A stretch of 21,708 nt of DNA from Anaerolineae bacterium (GTDB lineage: Bacteria > Chloroflexota > Anaerolineae > B4-G1): contig JADHWW010000130.1 of NCBI GenBank assembly GCA_016783285.1, forward strand, positions 1 through 21,708, read 5' to 3'. This document shows, in pieces, positions 14,965-21,037 of the stretch. The number at the start of each line of letters is the position of its first letter. Within the stretch, counting starts at the first letter, position 1. A program made the position numbers and the translations under genes. Under the pieces are notes generated by a model that saw only the letters and a list, made by a program, of their open reading frames with translations, was not told where the DNA came from and ran no database searches.

Positions 14965-15396
14965 ACGATTCTGCTGGCTATTTGACGACAACCAGGGGCC
15001 GCCAGGGCGCCAATACCGGTCGAATGGCTGTCCCTCGGACAGTGCGTAGATTGCGGGTTGGAGAAACGCCGCAATGATCTGGATGGTCTCGTGCAAGGTA
15101 GTGGGGGTGTCCTCAAGGTGATGACGACGAATAAACGCAATCCACTGGGCCTGTTTCTCTCTGTCCTGAGCAAAGGCGTCGCTGAATGCGAACGGGGCTA
15201 CGGGGAGGGTTGTCTGTCGCCGGTAGAATGTTTCCCTGATCGCCCGGGCCAGGAGTGAGCCGTCAAAGGCAAAGCGGGTAGCCAGCAACCAGATGTCGTA
15301 AAAGTCTTTCATCCGGCTGTTGATGGCGCCCAGGTAGACCATTCTAGCGCGGTTCAGCAAACGCTGGCGCACAGAGGCCGCTACGTTTCGGGTCAT
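14935..15396 (-). CDS. AbiEii-type nucleotidyltransferase toxin with catalytic core deleted
   Basis: A 153-residue ORF in the toxin position of a type IV AbiE toxin-antitoxin pair. Residues 1-18 (MTRNVAASVRQRLLNRAR) match the usual AbiEii N-terminus. Residue 19 onward (MVYLGAINSRMKDFYDIWLL) matches the region that in full-length proteins of about 280-300 residues follows the nucleotidyltransferase domain. The G-S and D-x-D metal-binding motifs and about 150 residues are therefore missing, yet the frame is intact. The C-terminal part (FAFDGSLLARAIRETFYRRQ, then AFAQDREKQAQWIAFIRR) is normal for the family. The start overlaps the antitoxin stop (ATGA) and the stop overlaps the zinc-ribbon gene start (ATGA). 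It is probably inactive as a nucleotidyltransferase; it could persist as a coupled link to the genes downstream. Confidence 0.83.
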   Translation of the reverse strand: MTRNVAASVRQRLLNRARMVYLGAINSRMKDFYDIWLLATRFAFDGSLLARAIRETFYRRQTTLPVAPFAFSDAFAQDREKQAQWIAFIRRHHLEDTPTTLHETIQIIAAFLQPAIYALSEGQPFDRYWRPGGPWLSSNSQQNRPPTAQGSPQ

Positions 15397-16001
15397 AGCA
15401 GCGCCTCCAGATAGGAGCGCATCACCGTCTCAACCCGGCAGATGCGTGCGTAGCGCAGCAGATTGTCTATGTCGAAATCACGGCGCTGACGATAGAGTTT
15501 GAGAGACTCGAGGGCGATGTCCAGGCCGATCTTGCGGCGATACTTGAAGCAGTCGGCCACGCTCTTCTCTGGACCATAGATGCGGATGGATGTGTTGTCA
15601 ACTATGTGCGTCTCGATGCCCTCACTCCAGGCATGGCCTGAGAACCAAAAGATGCGCAGAGGCGGATAGTCCAGACGGGGACGCTCGGCCTGGCTGTGCA
15701 AAGCGATATCCACCGCGTGGGGAACCTGGGTGGTCAATTCGTGGAAAGCCAGGGCGGATACCAGGCAGATCACAGCTTTTGGAATTTTGAGGGCCACAGT
15801 GACCAGGTCAGGATGGGCAAGAGGGGGCAGATCGGCCAGGCGGTAGAGACCCCGACTGAGCCGTTCTAGCACGCCGGAATCGCGCATGGCATAGAGGGTG
15901 CGCGGATGGATGCCCAGACGTAGCGCTTCGGCGGTGCGCAGGATGCCGCCGTGTTGTCGGAAGATGGTGATCGTGTTTTGGACAGATTCGAGTGTGGCCA
16001 T
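15393..16001 (-). CDS. abiEi: AbiEi-family antitoxin / transcriptional regulator
   Basis: Antitoxin of the type IV AbiE system, 202 residues. The N-terminal winged helix-turn-helix (about 1-60) reads FRQHGGILRTAEALRLGIHP and RTLYAMRDSGVLERLSRGLY, the standard family pattern. The C-terminal AbiEi domain continues with LPPLAHPDLVTVALKIPKAV, then ALAFHELTTQ and IYGPEKSVADCFKYRRKIGL. Known AbiEi proteins repress their own operon by binding inverted repeats, and here a perfect-consensus promoter lies 50-77 nt upstream. It appears complete, while its partner toxin has lost its catalytic core. It may now serve mainly as the repressor of a five-gene operon that includes the OB-module proteins and the permease. 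Start ATG 16001, no clear ribosome site. Confidence 0.92.
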   Translation of the reverse strand: MATLESVQNTITIFRQHGGILRTAEALRLGIHPRTLYAMRDSGVLERLSRGLYRLADLPPLAHPDLVTVALKIPKAVICLVSALAFHELTTQVPHAVDIALHSQAERPRLDYPPLRIFWFSGHAWSEGIETHIVDNTSIRIYGPEKSVADCFKYRRKIGLDIALESLKLYRQRRDFDIDNLLRYARICRVETVMRSYLEALL

Positions 16002-16050
16002 TGTTATCGGGGTGGATAGAGATACCGGTGTTTATCCTTATTTATCGGTA

Positions 16051-16078
16051 ATTATATCCACTCAACTGATCTTGTCAA
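16051..16078 (-). promoter_or_regulatory. Consensus promoter of the abiEi operon
   Basis: Minus strand: perfect TTGACA (16078-16073), 16-bp spacer, perfect TATAAT (16056-16051). The leader of about 40 nt contains repeated gataaa/ggata-type words (accgataaataaggataa) that could be part of an AbiEi operator. Confidence 0.8.
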
Positions 16079-16100
16079 TGCAATGTCACTGGGATAGTTG

Positions 16101-16131
16101 GTCATTGTTGAACTCCTTGCGCGGTTGGCGG
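16101..16131. repeat. 31-bp imperfect direct repeat, right copy (AbiEii 3'-end remnant)
   Basis: On the minus strand it reads PPPTAQGVQQ, a stop, and an overlapping ATGACC. This parallels the junction of AbiEii and the zinc-ribbon gene at 14934-14964. It lies upstream of the abiEi promoter in the 345-bp gap 16002-16346. The rest of that gap holds the two divergent promoters and the 8-bp repeats; I see no gene. Confidence 0.55.
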
Positions 16132-16189
16132 TGGGCGAGTGGCAAGGCATAATTTACCCCAACTTGGCGAATTTGTCCAATCGGTGGGT

Positions 16190-16229
16190 TGGTAGATTGG
16201 TACATTGGTAGATTGGTAGATTGGTAGCT
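16190..16229. repeat. Five 8-bp tandem repeats next to a promoter
   Basis: Units are tggtagat, tggtacat, tggtagat, tggtagat, tggtagct, ending 1 bp before the -35 hexamer of the EEP gene promoter. The copy number could vary by slippage. Confidence 0.85.
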
Positions 16230-16230
16230 T

Positions 16231-16259
16231 TTGACGTTGTGACTGTTGTATGCTAGAAT
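16231..16259 (+). promoter_or_regulatory. Promoter of the EEP-family gene
   Basis: TTGACG (16231-16236), 17-bp spacer, TAGAAT (16254-16259). The leader to the ATG at 16347 is about 80 nt. Confidence 0.75.
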
Positions 16260-16346
16260 AGAAATAACCCTGGCAGAGGAAAAGATGATGGCAACCAGGA
16301 CATTTTCACATTGAGATGTTTGATTAGAGACAGGAGGAGGAAACAA

Positions 16347-17339
16347 ATGTCAACCACGTTACGTATCGCCACGTTCAACCTGGAGAATCTGGACGACAAG
16401 CCTGGGCGGAAGCCGACGTTGGATCAGCGCATTGCCATGATGCGCCCCCAACTCCTCAGGGTCAATGCCGACGTCCTGTGCCTGCAGGAGGTCAATGGCC
16501 AGGAGGAAGAAGGACAGCCTCGTCGTCTGCTGGCGCTGGACAGGCTTCTGGCAGATACGCCTTACGCCGGGTACCACAGGGTCTTTACGATGACCAAGGA
16601 CGGCACGCAGGTCTACGATGAGCGCAACCTCGTCATCCTGAGCCGGTACGAGATCACCGAGCACCATCAGTACAAGCACGACTATGCGCCTGCCCCCTAC
16701 TATCAGCAAGTGACAGCGAGGCCGAAAGAGGATCAGGTCAAAAAGATCACGTGGGAGCGACCGATTCTGCACGCCAGGATCAGGCTGGACAACGACGCGG
16801 TATTGCACGTCATTGATCTGCATTTAAAGTCCCGGCGGCCCTCATCCGTCGAAGGCCAGAGGGTGAACTATTACACCTGGAGGACCGCCTCCGGCTGGGC
16901 CGAGGGGTTCTTCATCTCCGCGATGAAGCGGGTCGGCCAGGCGCTGGAGACGCGGATGCTCATAGACGAGTTGTTCGATGCGGATGAGGACGCGCTGATC
17001 GTCGTGTGTGGCGATTTCAACGCCGATCCCCACGAAGTGGCCGTGGAAGCCATACGCGGCGACATTGAGAACACGGGGAATAGTGATTTGATCAAGCGCG
17101 TCATGGTGCCCTGCGAGCGGACGATTCCTGAGCCGGCTCGATTCTCGTTCTTGCACCGGGGCCAGCCCAGGATGATAGATCACTTGCTGGTATCCCGCGC
17201 TCTGCTGACGTACTACAGGGGTTCAGAGATCCACAACGAAATGCTGCACGACGAATCCGTAGCCTTTGCGAGCGACGTCAAGTACCCGGAGCCTGACCAT
17301 GCGCCGGTCATCGCCGAGTTCGAGTTGCCGGATGGGTAA
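16347..17339 (+). CDS. Endonuclease/exonuclease/phosphatase (EEP) family protein
   Basis: A metal-dependent phosphoesterase-fold protein (DNase I/exonuclease III superfamily) of 330 residues. The family motifs occur in order: FNLENL (10-15), LQEV with catalytic Glu48, DLHLKS (157-162), GDFNADP with Asp223/Asn225, IDHLLVS (277-283), and the terminal PDHAPV with Asp317-His318 (SDHxPV in most members). It has no signal peptide, so it is probably cytoplasmic. The substrate could be DNA, a phospholipid head group or another phosphodiester. The start ATG 16347 is chosen for the strong aggaggagg 7 nt upstream; an ATG at 16311 would add 12 residues without a ribosome site. It is monocistronic, with its own promoter and terminator, between the divergent abiEi operon and convergent greA. 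Confidence 0.9.
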   Translation: MSTTLRIATFNLENLDDKPGRKPTLDQRIAMMRPQLLRVNADVLCLQEVNGQEEEGQPRRLLALDRLLADTPYAGYHRVFTMTKDGTQVYDERNLVILSRYEITEHHQYKHDYAPAPYYQQVTARPKEDQVKKITWERPILHARIRLDNDAVLHVIDLHLKSRRPSSVEGQRVNYYTWRTASGWAEGFFISAMKRVGQALETRMLIDELFDADEDALIVVCGDFNADPHEVAVEAIRGDIENTGNSDLIKRVMVPCERTIPEPARFSFLHRGQPRMIDHLLVSRALLTYYRGSEIHNEMLHDESVAFASDVKYPEPDHAPVIAEFELPDG

Positions 17340-17355
17340 ATAATTACGAGAAACT

Positions 17356-17386
17356 GGCCCGGAGAGTGCCTCCGGGCCGGTCGTTT
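17356..17386 (+). terminator. Terminator downstream of the EEP gene
   Basis: A 9-bp perfect stem ggcccggag/ctccgggcc with a 5-nt loop (agtgc), followed by a short T-rich tail. It begins 17 nt after the stop and might also serve greA from the other side. Confidence 0.75.
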
Positions 17387-17443
17387 CAGTGTGGATGCGC
17401 CAACTTGTTGGCGTTTTTGCCGGCCGGAACCTGTTTCCGCAAG

Positions 17444-17557
17444 ACCGAAACAAGTTTCGGCGTCCATATTCTCCGTTTGTTGAGAGGATACCTCGCCCCT
17501 AACCGAAACAAGTTTCGGCGTCCATTTCTCCGTTTGTTGAGAGGATACCTCGCCCCT
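17444..17557. repeat. Two tandem copies of a 57-bp repeat between EEP gene and greA
   Basis: Copies 17444-17500 and 17502-17557 differ by one base and a 1-bp deletion. Each starts with the palindrome ccgaaac-aa-gtttcgg and ends gaggatacctcgcccct. The second copy abuts the greA stop codon. A weaker palindrome (cggaac-ct-gtttccg) precedes them near 17424. Confidence 0.88.
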
Positions 17558-18029
17558 ACTGGATCGCGGTGATTTGAAAGACGATCTCCCCTCCTGGGGC
17601 CTCCACGGTGACAGTGTCCCCCACCCGACGTTCCATCAACACCCGGCCCAGCGGCGATTCGTAAGAGACGCGCCCGTTGATCGGATTCGCCTCGGCCGGC
17701 CCGACTATTTGGAAGATCTCGGGTTCCTCTGTGTCTTCTTCGACGACGGTGACGTGGTTGCCCAGGGCGACCACGTCTGAGGGGCCGTCCTCTTGGATGA
17801 TGACGGCGTTGCGCAACATCACTTCGATCTGCTGGATGCGTCCCTCCAGGAAGCCTTGCTCCTCCTTGGCCGTGATATAGTCGGCGTTCTCTGACAGGTC
17901 TCCCTGCTGGATGGCCTTCCGGAGGCGCTCGGCCAATGCTGATCGTTTCACGTTGACCAGATGATCCAGTTCCCGGCGCAGATTATCCACGCCCTCGGCG
18001 GTCAGGTAAACGGGTTGACGTGCGTTCAT
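17556..18029 (-). CDS. greA: Transcription elongation factor GreA
   Basis: A secondary-channel factor that stimulates RNA polymerase to cleave backtracked transcripts. At 157 residues it has normal length. The N-terminal coiled coil (about 8-78) includes the tip GDLSENADY with the conserved acidic residues Asp44 and Glu47 that help chelate Mg2+ in the polymerase active site, then AKEEQGFLEGRIQQIE. The C-terminal FKBP-like domain ends with ESPLGRVLMERRVGDTV. The start ATG 18029 has ggagagg about 12 nt upstream. It stands alone; its stop touches a tandem repeat, and its promoter region is shared with the divergent XRE controller gene. No clear -35/-10 pair was found. Confidence 0.95.
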   Translation of the reverse strand: MNARQPVYLTAEGVDNLRRELDHLVNVKRSALAERLRKAIQQGDLSENADYITAKEEQGFLEGRIQQIEVMLRNAVIIQEDGPSDVVALGNHVTVVEEDTEEPEIFQIVGPAEANPINGRVSYESPLGRVLMERRVGDTVTVEAPGGEIVFQITAIQ

Positions 18030-18103
18030 TCTGTGTTGTTCCTCTCCGTAGTTAAGTACAAGTTAGGGCAATCTTTTCCCCTCCCTTGCCTCCAAGAAGT
18101 CGT

Positions 18104-18112
18104 ACTCAGAGT
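18104..18112 (+). promoter_or_regulatory. Candidate controller-protein operator (C-box half)
   Basis: ACTCAGAGT fits the ACTnnnAGT core reported for C-protein operators, and it overlaps a second dyad, AGTCGTACT (18099-18107). It lies 40-48 nt upstream of the controller ATG, just above the expected -35. A clear second box was not found. Confidence 0.4.
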
Positions 18113-18115
18113 CGG

Positions 18116-18144
18116 TGTTACAATCCACGAGTCTCTGGTAAAAT
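18116..18144 (+). promoter_or_regulatory. Promoter for leaderless controller transcript
   Basis: TAAAAT (18139-18144) is preceded by TGG (extended -10) and a poor -35 (gtgtta). The expected transcription start is at or within 1-2 nt of the ATG at 18152. The weak -35 suits an activator-dependent promoter. Confidence 0.5.
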
Positions 18145-18151
18145 CTCAGAT

Positions 18152-18373
18152 ATGGGCGATCTGAAGATATGCTTTGGCTGCCGATTGGCGTGGCTCAGAA
18201 AGCAGCGGAGTTTGACGCAGGAGGGTCTGGCAGAAGCGGCCAATGTGTCCGTTGATTTCATCAGCCTGATGGAAAGAGGTAGGCGCGCTCCCTCCTTCGA
18301 CACACTGGAGCGTCTGGCTGATACATTGGGTGTGACGGTTACAGACTTGTTCACCTTCGATTCTGAGCGATAA
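18152..18373 (+). CDS. XRE-family controller (C) protein of a type II restriction-modification system
   Basis: A small DNA-binding protein of 73 residues. The HTH_3 domain reads LRKQRSLTQEGLAEAANVSV, then DFISLMERGRRAPSFDTLER and LADTLGVTVTDLF, the typical pattern of C proteins, which are usually about 75-85 residues. It lies 9 bp upstream of a NotI-like endonuclease gene on the same strand. Known C proteins first repress and activate their own promoter to delay endonuclease expression until methylation is complete. No ribosome site precedes ATG 18152, and a -10 element ends 7 nt before it, so the transcript is probably leaderless, as is known for several C genes. It could also be an unrelated XRE regulator, but the context favours the C role. 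Confidence 0.82.
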   Translation: MGDLKICFGCRLAWLRKQRSLTQEGLAEAANVSVDFISLMERGRRAPSFDTLERLADTLGVTVTDLFTFDSER

Positions 18374-18382
18374 GGCGTGATT

Positions 18383-19303
18383 ATGGTCAATCTTCAGCCT
18401 TCGAGAAAAGAAGTCGCTGAGGTTTTTGGATACCCAGCCCACTCTACATTGCCAGCGGCCGCATTGGCACAAAGTCAGCACCTATGTCCATTCCAGCAGG
18501 ACGACAGAGTTCCCCAGCAATGCTCCAAGTTAAGCCAGCATAGTCTCTTTGATCAGTTTGGACAATCCGGGATGCCTTTTGGAGCCTGTTCGGTCTGGCA
18601 TCGCGGGCGCGGGAAGAAACAGTTCAGTCCCGCGATTATTTGTCCTATCCGCTTCACCCAACATCAGCGTATCTTTTGTGAAGCGAGGCGAGTGCTCAAA
18701 GATTGGACGTCAGAGAGCCGGTGCCTGGTGCTCCAGGAGATTGGTCTGCCACTGGGCCGGTTAGACTACATCCTGGTGAATTACGAACCAGAGACCAACC
18801 AGATATTGGATTTCTGCGTGCTGGAGGTGATGGCGTTGTCTACTACGGCTACAGGCCACGTTATTCGCTCAATGTTTGAAGCGTTGGGAGTAGCCCCGCC
18901 ATTGCCGGTATACAAGTATGGTCTCAATTTGCGTCAAGTTGTCAGCCGTATGATCGTCCAGATGATCGCCAAGGCGTATGCGGCTGAACAGTGGGGGAAG
19001 CGAACCGTCTGGGTAATGCAGGATATCCTGTACGATTACATGGCACGAACGACAAAGTTGGATATGACCAATGTCACACCTGATGGCGCGGCCGAGAGTC
19101 AACACTCCATTTTATTCTTCATCTACGAGCTCGTGACGCAAGACCCGGAACAAATGTTTGACTTGCGCCTCAAGGCCGTCAAAGGGGGCAACAGGAAACA
19201 GGTTGAGGCAATGTTACAACCCAACAAAATCCCCTCCTTGACAGAGGTACAGTCTACACTCGAACAACACATCCAGGCGGGACGGTACATCGAACTCTTG
19301 TAG
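18383..19303 (+). CDS. NotI-family type II restriction endonuclease
   Basis: A 306-residue protein that fits the NotI family. The N-terminal part has FGYP and the four-cysteine set CPF (Cys35), QCSK (Cys47), GACSV (Cys69) and IICPIRF (Cys87), which in NotI bind a structural iron. The PD-(D/E)XK core is GRLDYILV (Asp128), then DFCVLEVMALST (Glu148). In NotI, as I recall, the catalytic set is Asp-Glu-x-Gln; here Met150 sits at the Gln position. The C-terminal half has no motif I recognise. ATG 18383 is chosen over GTG 18377 because taagg lies 7 nt upstream, formed by the controller gene's stop. The partner methyltransferase converges from the other strand, with stops 2 bp apart. The target is unknown. 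Confidence 0.8.
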   Translation: MVNLQPSRKEVAEVFGYPAHSTLPAAALAQSQHLCPFQQDDRVPQQCSKLSQHSLFDQFGQSGMPFGACSVWHRGRGKKQFSPAIICPIRFTQHQRIFCEARRVLKDWTSESRCLVLQEIGLPLGRLDYILVNYEPETNQILDFCVLEVMALSTTATGHVIRSMFEALGVAPPLPVYKYGLNLRQVVSRMIVQMIAKAYAAEQWGKRTVWVMQDILYDYMARTTKLDMTNVTPDGAAESQHSILFFIYELVTQDPEQMFDLRLKAVKGGNRKQVEAMLQPNKIPSLTEVQSTLEQHIQAGRYIELL

Positions 19304-19305
19304 TA

Positions 19306-20586
19306 TCAGGCAGGTTTGCAAAGTACGACCATAGATTCTGCCAGGGTGAATTTGTGTGAGGACGAGCGGCGAGTCCTCAGTACACGTACCTCCTCCAAGT
19401 CATATCCCACAGCCTCCCCCAATTCTCCCACAATCGCTGGCACAGGCACCAATATCCCGCTATGTGCTGATTCGCCTAGTACCAGCAGGAATCGGCTTCC
19501 GCTCTTCAAGAGTGACCAGACACTCTCCAGTGTGCGGTACATTCCCCCAAAATACTGCGCGGTCATAAAAGCATAGTCCCAGCCCCAGTTCTTGTCCTTG
19601 TGACGCTCTCGCAGTTGCTCCACAATCGTTTGAACACTGTCAAAGCCTTTGACGGTCTCGTGATCTTTGGTGTCCTTGTACATCGCCTTGGCGTCAGATA
19701 CGACCATACGCTTGCGCAGGCTTCGCAGTTCTTTCATATCCCTGATAAAATCCAGGAAGAAAAGTTCCATTCTGGTCTGCATCGTGTAGTCCAGATTGTT
19801 CAAATAGGGGGGAGAGGTTACTGCCAGGTCGGCCGGCAGCAATCGAGTATCGGCAGTATCCCAGGGCTGGTTACGCACGTCCGCTTCGATCACGCTCGTC
19901 TTGCCTGGTCCGTTATCCCAACGGGATACCGTTTGCAGATCGGCAAGCATCTTGCGCACCTTTGCGGCAAACAGGTCGTAGACAGGAGCATCTTCCTTGA
20001 CCTTACGCGAACCGAAAGCGTGGGGAGTCAGTTTCATATTCGATACCGGGCGTAGGATTGCCCCCAAAGCCAGACGGCAGAAATCGCGGTGGGCCTGTCG
20101 TTCTACGCGCTGGATATATCCCTTGAGCACCAGCACCTTGTTCACTACCCTCGGGCTCATCCATTTGTACAGCCGGGGCATATCAGGTGGAGATACAGCG
20201 AGATACTCAATTTGGCTTTCTCTGACGGTCGTCTCACGGGGGAAGAGGGGCGGTGCCAGGCTAAGAGCCGCCAGTTTGGGTTCGGCGGCAGCGAGAACTT
20301 GCCCCACGTCTTGCTGCAAACTGTTCAGATCGTAACTGAAACGAATCTTGACCCGTGTGGCAAAACACAGAAAGGGATTGACTTCAACACCTACAGCGTT
20401 CAGATTATGCAGACTAGCCGTCACGACAGTCGTGCCGGCGCCAGAGAATGGATCCAGGATCGTTTGACCGGCTGTCAATCCATACTCCTCAATAGCACTC
20501 TCGACGAGTGGCGCTGAGAAGGATTCTGGCATCAGATACCAATCCAGGCACGGTAGTCCTTGGTTCAGCGTGGCAGTAGTTGGCAT
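19306..20586 (-). CDS. DNA methyltransferase (amino-type, SPPY class) of the NotI-like system
   Basis: The protecting methyltransferase, 426 residues. The SAM-binding motif I is LDPFSGAGTT (44-53), followed by VGVEVNPFLCFATRVK. The catalytic motif IV is TSPPYLNNLDYTMQTRMELF (Ser258-Tyr261). SPPY is typical of N4-cytosine enzymes but also occurs in some N6-adenine enzymes. Motif I precedes motif IV, which is unlike the beta-class order. The region between them (about 100-250) probably carries target recognition. The C-terminus has LLKSGSRFLLVLGESAHSG and SSSHKFTLAESMVVL. The start ATG 20586 has ggag 7-8 nt upstream and a good promoter, so it can be expressed independently of the controller. 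The gene converges with the endonuclease gene. Confidence 0.9.
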   Translation of the reverse strand: MPTTATLNQGLPCLDWYLMPESFSAPLVESAIEEYGLTAGQTILDPFSGAGTTVVTASLHNLNAVGVEVNPFLCFATRVKIRFSYDLNSLQQDVGQVLAAAEPKLAALSLAPPLFPRETTVRESQIEYLAVSPPDMPRLYKWMSPRVVNKVLVLKGYIQRVERQAHRDFCRLALGAILRPVSNMKLTPHAFGSRKVKEDAPVYDLFAAKVRKMLADLQTVSRWDNGPGKTSVIEADVRNQPWDTADTRLLPADLAVTSPPYLNNLDYTMQTRMELFFLDFIRDMKELRSLRKRMVVSDAKAMYKDTKDHETVKGFDSVQTIVEQLRERHKDKNWGWDYAFMTAQYFGGMYRTLESVWSLLKSGSRFLLVLGESAHSGILVPVPAIVGELGEAVGYDLEEVRVLRTRRSSSHKFTLAESMVVLCKPA

Positions 20587-20607
20587 GTTTCATCTCCCTC
20601 TGTGTCA

Positions 20608-20636
20608 ATTATAACCCGCATTAACTCAAAAGACAA
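20608..20636 (-). promoter_or_regulatory. Promoter of the methyltransferase gene
   Basis: Minus strand: TTGTCT (20636-20631), 17-bp spacer, perfect TATAAT (20613-20608). The predicted leader is about 15-20 nt. The promoter sits right after the dgkA stop. Confidence 0.75.
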
Positions 20637-20659
20637 TTCTCCCGCGCTTGCCTCGATAC

Positions 20660-21031
20660 TCACTCCCCAAACACCCGCGCCCACAGCGGCGGGCCCAGCA
20701 CCAGCAGACCGACGATGACGGAGATGATGGCTGTCAGCAGCACCGCCCCAGCCGTCACGTCCTTGATCACCTTTGCCAGCGGATGGTAGCCGGGGCTGAC
20801 GAGATCCACCAGCGTCTCCGCCACGGTGTTCAGCATCTCGCTCACCAGCACAAAGCCAATGGTCAGTGCCAGCACCGCCCATTGGGTAGACGAGAGGCCC
20901 AGCCAGAGCCCCAGCGCGACGGTGCCCGCAGCGATGGTCAGATGGATGCGCGTGTTGCGCTGGGTGCGCAGGGCGTAGCCCAGGCCGGAAAAGGCAAAGC
21001 GGAAACCCTCAATGATGTTTCGACTGCGCAT
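20660..21031 (-). CDS. dgkA: Diacylglycerol/undecaprenol kinase family protein
   Basis: A membrane lipid kinase of the DgkA family, which in most bacteria other than Proteobacteria acts on undecaprenol. It has 123 residues, the usual length. The N-terminal amphipathic part (GFRFAFSGLGYALRTQRNTR) precedes three membrane segments. The family signature SEMLNTVAETLVDLV carries the acidic residues Glu65 and Glu72 (Glu69 and Glu76 in E. coli), followed by HPLAKVIKDVTAGAVLLTAI with the conserved KD. The start ATG 21031 lies 6 nt after the ybeY stop; the ybeY-dgkA order is a common operon. The methyltransferase promoter lies immediately downstream. Confidence 0.93.
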   Translation of the reverse strand: MRSRNIIEGFRFAFSGLGYALRTQRNTRIHLTIAAGTVALGLWLGLSSTQWAVLALTIGFVLVSEMLNTVAETLVDLVSPGYHPLAKVIKDVTAGAVLLTAIISVIVGLLVLGPPLWARVFGE

Positions 21032-21037
21032 CTGGCA

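Noticed and set aside
17444..17557. Two-unit CRISPR or attachment site
   Set aside because: Both units are nearly identical throughout with no spacer, and no integrase or tRNA gene is near.
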